Below, in pieces: positions 59,919 through 64,000 of a stretch of DNA of 64,000 bases; positions within the stretch are counted from its first letter, which is position 1, and each line of letters begins with the position of its first letter. Source of the DNA: Pseudomonas fildesensis (GTDB lineage: Bacteria > Pseudomonadota > Gammaproteobacteria > Pseudomonadales > Pseudomonadaceae); assembly GCF_001050345.1 (NCBI RefSeq), contig NZ_LFMW01000007.1, positions 558,001 to 622,000 of the forward strand, written 5' to 3'. Below the pieces are notes generated by a model. It made no database searches. It was given only the letters and a program-made list of their open reading frames with translations, and was not told the origin of the DNA. Both the position numbers and the translations under genes were made by a program.

Positions 59919-61115
59919 TCAATTTAGTGCTGGCTTCAGGCCATCTTCGCGCAATAACTCAAAAAACCGTTCAGGCGGTACGGCGGCGCAGATCAGGAAG
60001 CCCTGCGCCTGATCACACTGGATCTTGCGTAAAAACTCTAGCTCGTCCTGGGTTTCCACGCCTTCGGCCGTCACCGTCAGGCCCAACTTTCGGCTCAGTT
60101 CGACAATGCTCTGTAACGCAGTGGCGAGGCTTTCGTTGTCGACGCAACCGTGGACCAATGAGCGGTCAATCTTCAGTTCGCTGAAGGGCGTGGAAACCAG
60201 GTTGAAATAGGAGCTGAAGCCTTTGCCGAAATCGTCCTGCGCCAATCCGAAACCTTTCATGCGCAAGCGACAGGCACCTGCGTAGTAGTCACTGAGCGAC
60301 TCGGTGGTGGACGTCTCCATCAGTTCGAAACCGATCGAGGCGGGTTCGGCGCCCAAGGCCAACACGCGGTCATGCAGACGATCGGCAAGGTCATGGCTGT
60401 CGAGCAAGTGGGTCGGCAAGTTGATTGATACGGGCACTTCGCAGCCACGACGACGCCAGAACGACTGCGCCTCGATAGTCTGCTCCAGCATCAGCCACAG
60501 CAATTTGTCTTCTAGCCCGAAACGTTGAAGTGTCGGCAGAAAATCCCTGGGCAGCAACGTACCCTGCTGCGGGTGTCGCCAACGCACCAACGCCTCGGCG
60601 CTGCACACTCGGCCGTCACGCAACGATTTTTTCGGCTGAAACCAGGCCTGTATTTCCCCGCTCTCCATGGCTGCCAGCAGGCACTGGCGAGCGGGCTGCA
60701 CAGGATGGCTACGGGAGGCATCCAAGTCACTGCGGCGCTTATCGAGAGAATCGCGCAAGCGCATGATGTCGTACGCAGCCACCGGCTTTGAAATCAGCCC
60801 GAGCACCTCCAGCCCCAGATTCTTTGCCACAAGCCCGGCACTGACCAACATACGTCGCGAGGCCACACTCATCAGCGCCAGCGCAGGCGCTTTGCCGAGT
60901 TTGGCAATGCTCTGGATCAGTTGCACGCCGTCCATTACGGGCATGAACAAGTCAGTCACGACCAGATCGTAGGTGTGAGTGTCCAGGCGTTGCAGCGCCG
61001 TAGCGCCATCCCACACGGCCTCTACGTTGAACCCACCCAGGGTACTGAACAGGTTGCGCAAAAATTCATGCTGAAAGGGGTGGTCTTCAACAATCAGCAC
61101 CCGATAGGGTTTCAA
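59919..61115 (-). CDS. receiver-EAL c-di-GMP phosphodiesterase (RocR-like)
   Basis: The TTG at 61115 (KPYRVLIVEDHPFQHEFLR) has aaggag upstream and overlaps the stop of the upstream kinase (TTGA), giving 398 residues, close to RocR (392). The receiver (about 1-125) has the acidic pair, Asp55 in VVTDLFMPVMDG and the Lys in ISKP. The EAL domain (about 145-390) keeps the residues needed for catalysis: EALVRW, Asn in SINLP, Glu in FELMETS, DDFG, Lys in ELKIDRS, Glu in TAEGVET and Gln in AQGFLI. It should hydrolyse c-di-GMP when activated. The DFG loop reads DDFGKGFSSY, slightly unlike the usual DDFGTGYSSL. Confidence 0.92.
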   Translation of the reverse strand: MKPYRVLIVEDHPFQHEFLRNLFSTLGGFNVEAVWDGATALQRLDTHTYDLVVTDLFMPVMDGVQLIQSIAKLGKAPALALMSVASRRMLVSAGLVAKNLGLEVLGLISKPVAAYDIMRLRDSLDKRRSDLDASRSHPVQPARQCLLAAMESGEIQAWFQPKKSLRDGRVCSAEALVRWRHPQQGTLLPRDFLPTLQRFGLEDKLLWLMLEQTIEAQSFWRRRGCEVPVSINLPTHLLDSHDLADRLHDRVLALGAEPASIGFELMETSTTESLSDYYAGACRLRMKGFGLAQDDFGKGFSSYFNLVSTPFSELKIDRSLVHGCVDNESLATALQSIVELSRKLGLTVTAEGVETQDELEFLRKIQCDQAQGFLICAAVPPERFFELLREDGLKPALN

Positions 61116-63919
61116 TTGCCACTCCTTTGGTAAGGTTCCAGACAGGTGTAAAGCGTGCGCAAGGCAAACGGCTTGACCAGGCAGCGGTTCATACCCGCTT
61201 CCAGGCAACGCTCACCCTCCTCGCTCATTGCGTTCGCGGTAGCGCCGATAATCGGCAAGTGGCAGTCGAGGCTGCGCAATTTGGCGGTCAGTTCGTAGCC
61301 GTTCATGCGCGGCATATTGATGTCGGTGAGGATCAGGTCGAACGTCGAATGGCGCCACATCTCCAGGGCCGTGAGCCCATCACCGGCCAATTCGACCGTG
61401 CAACCGAGTTCTTCGAGCTGATCGCGCAGAATCAACTGATTGATGACGTTATCTTCGGCCACCAGCACGTGGATACCCAGGTTGAATACCGGGTAGCTTT
61501 GCGCCGGTGCCGTCGCGCCGCGCATGAGTTGCCCTTGAGCGGCCCCGACCGCCATGCGCAGGGCTTTCAAGCTGTTGAAACTGACCATGCCAATCGGGTT
61601 GTTCAGTGCATCATCATGCAGGTCACTGGCAGCCAGTACGCGCGGGCCTTCCCAGTGCGCGGCCAACGTTTCGCCAAGTCGGCCAGGGTGCAACTCAAGG
61701 ATCACCGCACCCTGCGTATTGTCATAGGCCTTGGGCAAACCGACTTGCGCGCGCGCGCCCCATCGGCACAACCAGCCACAGATGCTGACGGCCAACTCGC
61801 GTACCGGCGAAACCACGCAGACCATTTCCGGCAACAGTTCGTCAGCGCCCAGTGATGGCTCCAACGCCGATAGCTGCTCAAGGGGCAGGTGCAGGGTAAA
61901 GCTGCTGCCCAGGCCCGGTTCACTCACCACACGCATACTGCCGTTCATCAGGTGCATCAAGCGCTTGCAGATGGACAGGCCCAGGCCGGTTCCCGCTATT
62001 ACGTGGGTGTTCCCGTCAGCCTGGTAGAACGGTTCGAACAGGTGTTGCTGGTCTTCGTGGGAGATGCCTTTGCCGGTATCGGACACCTCCCAGTGCAACA
62101 TCACACGCTCACCGTCGCGGCTGTCCAGCCGAACGCGCAGGATGATCCGCCCGCTGTCGGTAAACTTCAGCGCGTTGTTGAGCAGGTTACTGAGGATCTG
62201 CCGAATGCGGCTGACGTCGCCGTTCAACCAATCCGGCAACTGCGGATCGATGCAGGCAAACAATTGCAGGCCCTTGTGTTGAGCTGCGGCGGCATAGCCG
62301 TGAATCACTTCCTCGATCAATTCCAACGGTGAAAACCGGTTGCACTCCAGTTGCAGCTGCCCCGCCTCGATACGCGATACATCCAGCACATCGCTGATCA
62401 GTTGCAGCAGGTTGGCAGAAGACCCTTCGATAGCCTGCAGATAGCCTTTCTGCTGATCGCTCAACTCAGTGCGCGCCAACAACTCCAGGGTGCCCAGCAC
62501 GCCGTACAACGGCGTACGGATTTCGTGGCTCATGGTTGCCAGGAACAAGGTCTTGGCTTCGTTGGCGGCGTCAGCCATACGCCGCGCGCGGTCCAGGGCC
62601 ACTTCCACCTGCATCCGCGCGCTGATGTCGCTGAACGCGCAGATCAATACGTCTTCGCGCTCGTACCGAGTACGCGCGAAGCTCAAATACAGATGACGAC
62701 CATCCGCCAGTTGCAACTCATCGACGGTGTTGTGTTCGGCATCATCAAAGCCGCGACGGATCCAGTCAGCACTGCGTTGCTGGCGCTCCTGGCTGTCGCC
62801 GATCCATTGCGTATACAGCGGGTTATCAAGTACCACCTCGCCGTCCTGGCGGCGCAGTACGCACAGCGCCACCGGCGCAATGCGGATCACCGCCCGGCTG
62901 AAAGCCTCGCTTTCCACCAGCGCCTCAATGCGATTGCCGGCGGGTACGATCAGGCGCTGGTCGATACGCCGCATCAGCCAGATCATCAGCCAGGTGACGA
63001 GTACGCACAGCAATACGCTGATCAGCACGGGGGTTATCAACGCGGGGAGCAGTGAGTGCATGTCGAGGGCGTAGACGATTTGCCAGTTCGAAAACCCCAG
63101 TTGTTTACGAATCGCCAGATGATCCGGCAGCCAATGGCCGCCGACAAAGCCGAACGACTGAGGCGCCGGCATTTGAGCTAATTCCAGGCGTAACGACTGT
63201 CCCTGCGCGCTATCAAAAATCAGTTGGCCGCTGGCGTCGAGCAAGATGAACTGGCCGGCGTTTTCGTTTCGCAAGGCGCTCAGCAGGTCTGGCGACTCGA
63301 CTTCCAACCCCAGCCAACCCGATTGAGGGCTACGGTCATCAAGACGGGTAAATATATACAGGGGGGAATCATCGCGCTCAGGGTCCGTGAGCCAAAGCTC
63401 GTCGGCGGCGCTGCCATATTCAGCGTTGAGCCGCGCCAACAAATGCGGGGCAATCAGCTGGACCGGTTCGCGGGCGGGGATCAGGCGCATCACCTCGGCT
63501 CGGGTGCCGCTCGCGGCGTACAACAGGTTCACGTTGTTGAGCCGCAGGTAGTCGATCATGCGGTGGGTCAGCCACAGGCTCCAGGCCTGTTTGTCCGACC
63601 CCAGGCCGATGTGCACCTCTTCCCCCGCCACCACGTTCGCACTGGCTACCGGCGCAGTGATGCTGCGCACCGCCGCCAGCCGCAGCGTCTTGAGCAGTGT
63701 CTGGCGGCTGACGAAAAAACTCTGCGCATCGGATATCGCCGCATTCATGTAACTGCGTCGTTGGGATATCTCCTGGCTCAAGGTGGCGCTCACATAGCTG
63801 TAGACGCCCGCGTAAAACCCCAACACCAGAGCGATGACCAACAGGCGCAGCAACTTTCTCGCCGCCGTGGGAGTTGAGAACGACGTGTCGAACGGAGGTA
63901 GGGATTGGCGTAGTTTCAT
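61112..63919 (-). CDS. hybrid sensor kinase without Hpt
   Basis: This 935-residue kinase has membrane segments at about 23-43 and 294-317, a periplasmic sensor between them, a PAS-like region (about 335-435), HisKA with His465 (MSHEIRTPLYG), HATPase with NLLNNALKFT and GTGLGLSIC, an inter-domain, and a C-terminal receiver with Asp866 (LTDINMPRMNG) and Lys in LVKPF. It ends at the receiver, so its phosphate must pass to an Hpt elsewhere; the kinase at 56.6-59.8 kb carries one. It overlaps the EAL gene by 4 bases. The cytoplasmic half closely parallels that of the second kinase, while the sensor domains differ. Confidence 0.92.
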   Translation of the reverse strand: MKLRQSLPPFDTSFSTPTAARKLLRLLVIALVLGFYAGVYSYVSATLSQEISQRRSYMNAAISDAQSFFVSRQTLLKTLRLAAVRSITAPVASANVVAGEEVHIGLGSDKQAWSLWLTHRMIDYLRLNNVNLLYAASGTRAEVMRLIPAREPVQLIAPHLLARLNAEYGSAADELWLTDPERDDSPLYIFTRLDDRSPQSGWLGLEVESPDLLSALRNENAGQFILLDASGQLIFDSAQGQSLRLELAQMPAPQSFGFVGGHWLPDHLAIRKQLGFSNWQIVYALDMHSLLPALITPVLISVLLCVLVTWLMIWLMRRIDQRLIVPAGNRIEALVESEAFSRAVIRIAPVALCVLRRQDGEVVLDNPLYTQWIGDSQERQQRSADWIRRGFDDAEHNTVDELQLADGRHLYLSFARTRYEREDVLICAFSDISARMQVEVALDRARRMADAANEAKTLFLATMSHEIRTPLYGVLGTLELLARTELSDQQKGYLQAIEGSSANLLQLISDVLDVSRIEAGQLQLECNRFSPLELIEEVIHGYAAAAQHKGLQLFACIDPQLPDWLNGDVSRIRQILSNLLNNALKFTDSGRIILRVRLDSRDGERVMLHWEVSDTGKGISHEDQQHLFEPFYQADGNTHVIAGTGLGLSICKRLMHLMNGSMRVVSEPGLGSSFTLHLPLEQLSALEPSLGADELLPEMVCVVSPVRELAVSICGWLCRWGARAQVGLPKAYDNTQGAVILELHPGRLGETLAAHWEGPRVLAASDLHDDALNNPIGMVSFNSLKALRMAVGAAQGQLMRGATAPAQSYPVFNLGIHVLVAEDNVINQLILRDQLEELGCTVELAGDGLTALEMWRHSTFDLILTDINMPRMNGYELTAKLRSLDCHLPIIGATANAMSEEGERCLEAGMNRCLVKPFALRTLYTCLEPYQRSGN

Positions 63920-63928
63920 CAGGGAACG

Positions 63929-64000
63929 TTAATCCAACAGCCAGGGCGTCGGAATAAGACGATCCTCAAAGTACCCAGCGCTTTCGGCACGCTTCGGTGA
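63929..64000 (-). CDS. C-terminal end of an unidentified gene (cut by window edge)
   Basis: On the minus strand the last 72 bases read as 23 open codons ending with TAA (…AGYFEDRLIPTPWLLD), 10 bases ahead of the hybrid kinase start. This may be the tail of an upstream gene in the same operon. Too little is visible to identify it, and a chance open frame is possible. Confidence 0.35.
   Translation of the reverse strand, partial: SPKRAESAGYFEDRLIPTPWLLD

Overview
The window is a high-GC gammaproteobacterial chromosome segment that I read as Pseudomonas, most likely the P. fluorescens group. The reasons are the codon bias, scattered REP hairpins of the 'gtggcgagggagcttgctccc' type, and a gene order that, from memory, follows P. 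aeruginosa PA3972 to PA4031 almost gene for gene up to about 54.0 kb. No rRNA, tRNA, CRISPR array or intact insertion sequence was seen.

Region 1 (1-15 kb): the end of an AidB-type acyl-CoA dehydrogenase, a LadS-type hybrid sensor kinase, thiamine genes (thiD, thiE), hemL, a Sel1-repeat protein, a DUF1820 gene, then miaB, phoH/ybeZ, ybeY, corC and lnt, followed by a DUF218 protein and a small unknown gene. Region 2 (15-34 kb): leuS-lptE-holA, a small ArfA ribosome-rescue gene carrying an internal hairpin, a lytic transglycosylase, an LD-carboxypeptidase, and a long leftward cell-envelope and housekeeping block (proA, nadD, rsfS, rlmH, pbpA, rodA, mltB, rlpA, dacC, ybeD, lipB, lipA). That block joins elongation (RodA/PBP2), septal peptidoglycan trimming (RlpA, MltB, DacC) and lipoate synthesis.

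Region 3 (34-43.5 kb): mpg, a DedA-PAP2 fusion, a LON-domain protein, lrgA/lrgB, a MaoC hydratase, a lipoprotein joining about a dozen MORN repeats to a legumain-like C13 cysteine peptidase, an NAD(P)-binding protein, a YceK-like lipoprotein, ubiX and mpl. Region 4 (43.5-51.7 kb): compartment-free ethanolamine catabolism, with a sigma-54 activator (EatR type) diverging from exaC, eat, eutB, eutC and an acetyltransferase. A sigma-54 -24/-12 promoter lies upstream of exaC. Region 5 (51.9-54.1 kb): dedA, mtfA and ppa, closed by a strong terminator.

Region 6 (54.1-64 kb) leaves the conserved order. It holds an orphan S24 phage-type repressor and a scar that may be an integrase end. A leftward signalling locus follows: hybrid kinase without Hpt, receiver-EAL phosphodiesterase, second hybrid kinase with Hpt, NarL-type regulator, and a small protein that looks like a receiver lacking the phosphorylation chemistry. 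It resembles RocSAR of P. aeruginosa and BvgASR of Bordetella, but has two related kinases and an extra pseudo-receiver. This is the most interesting part of the window.
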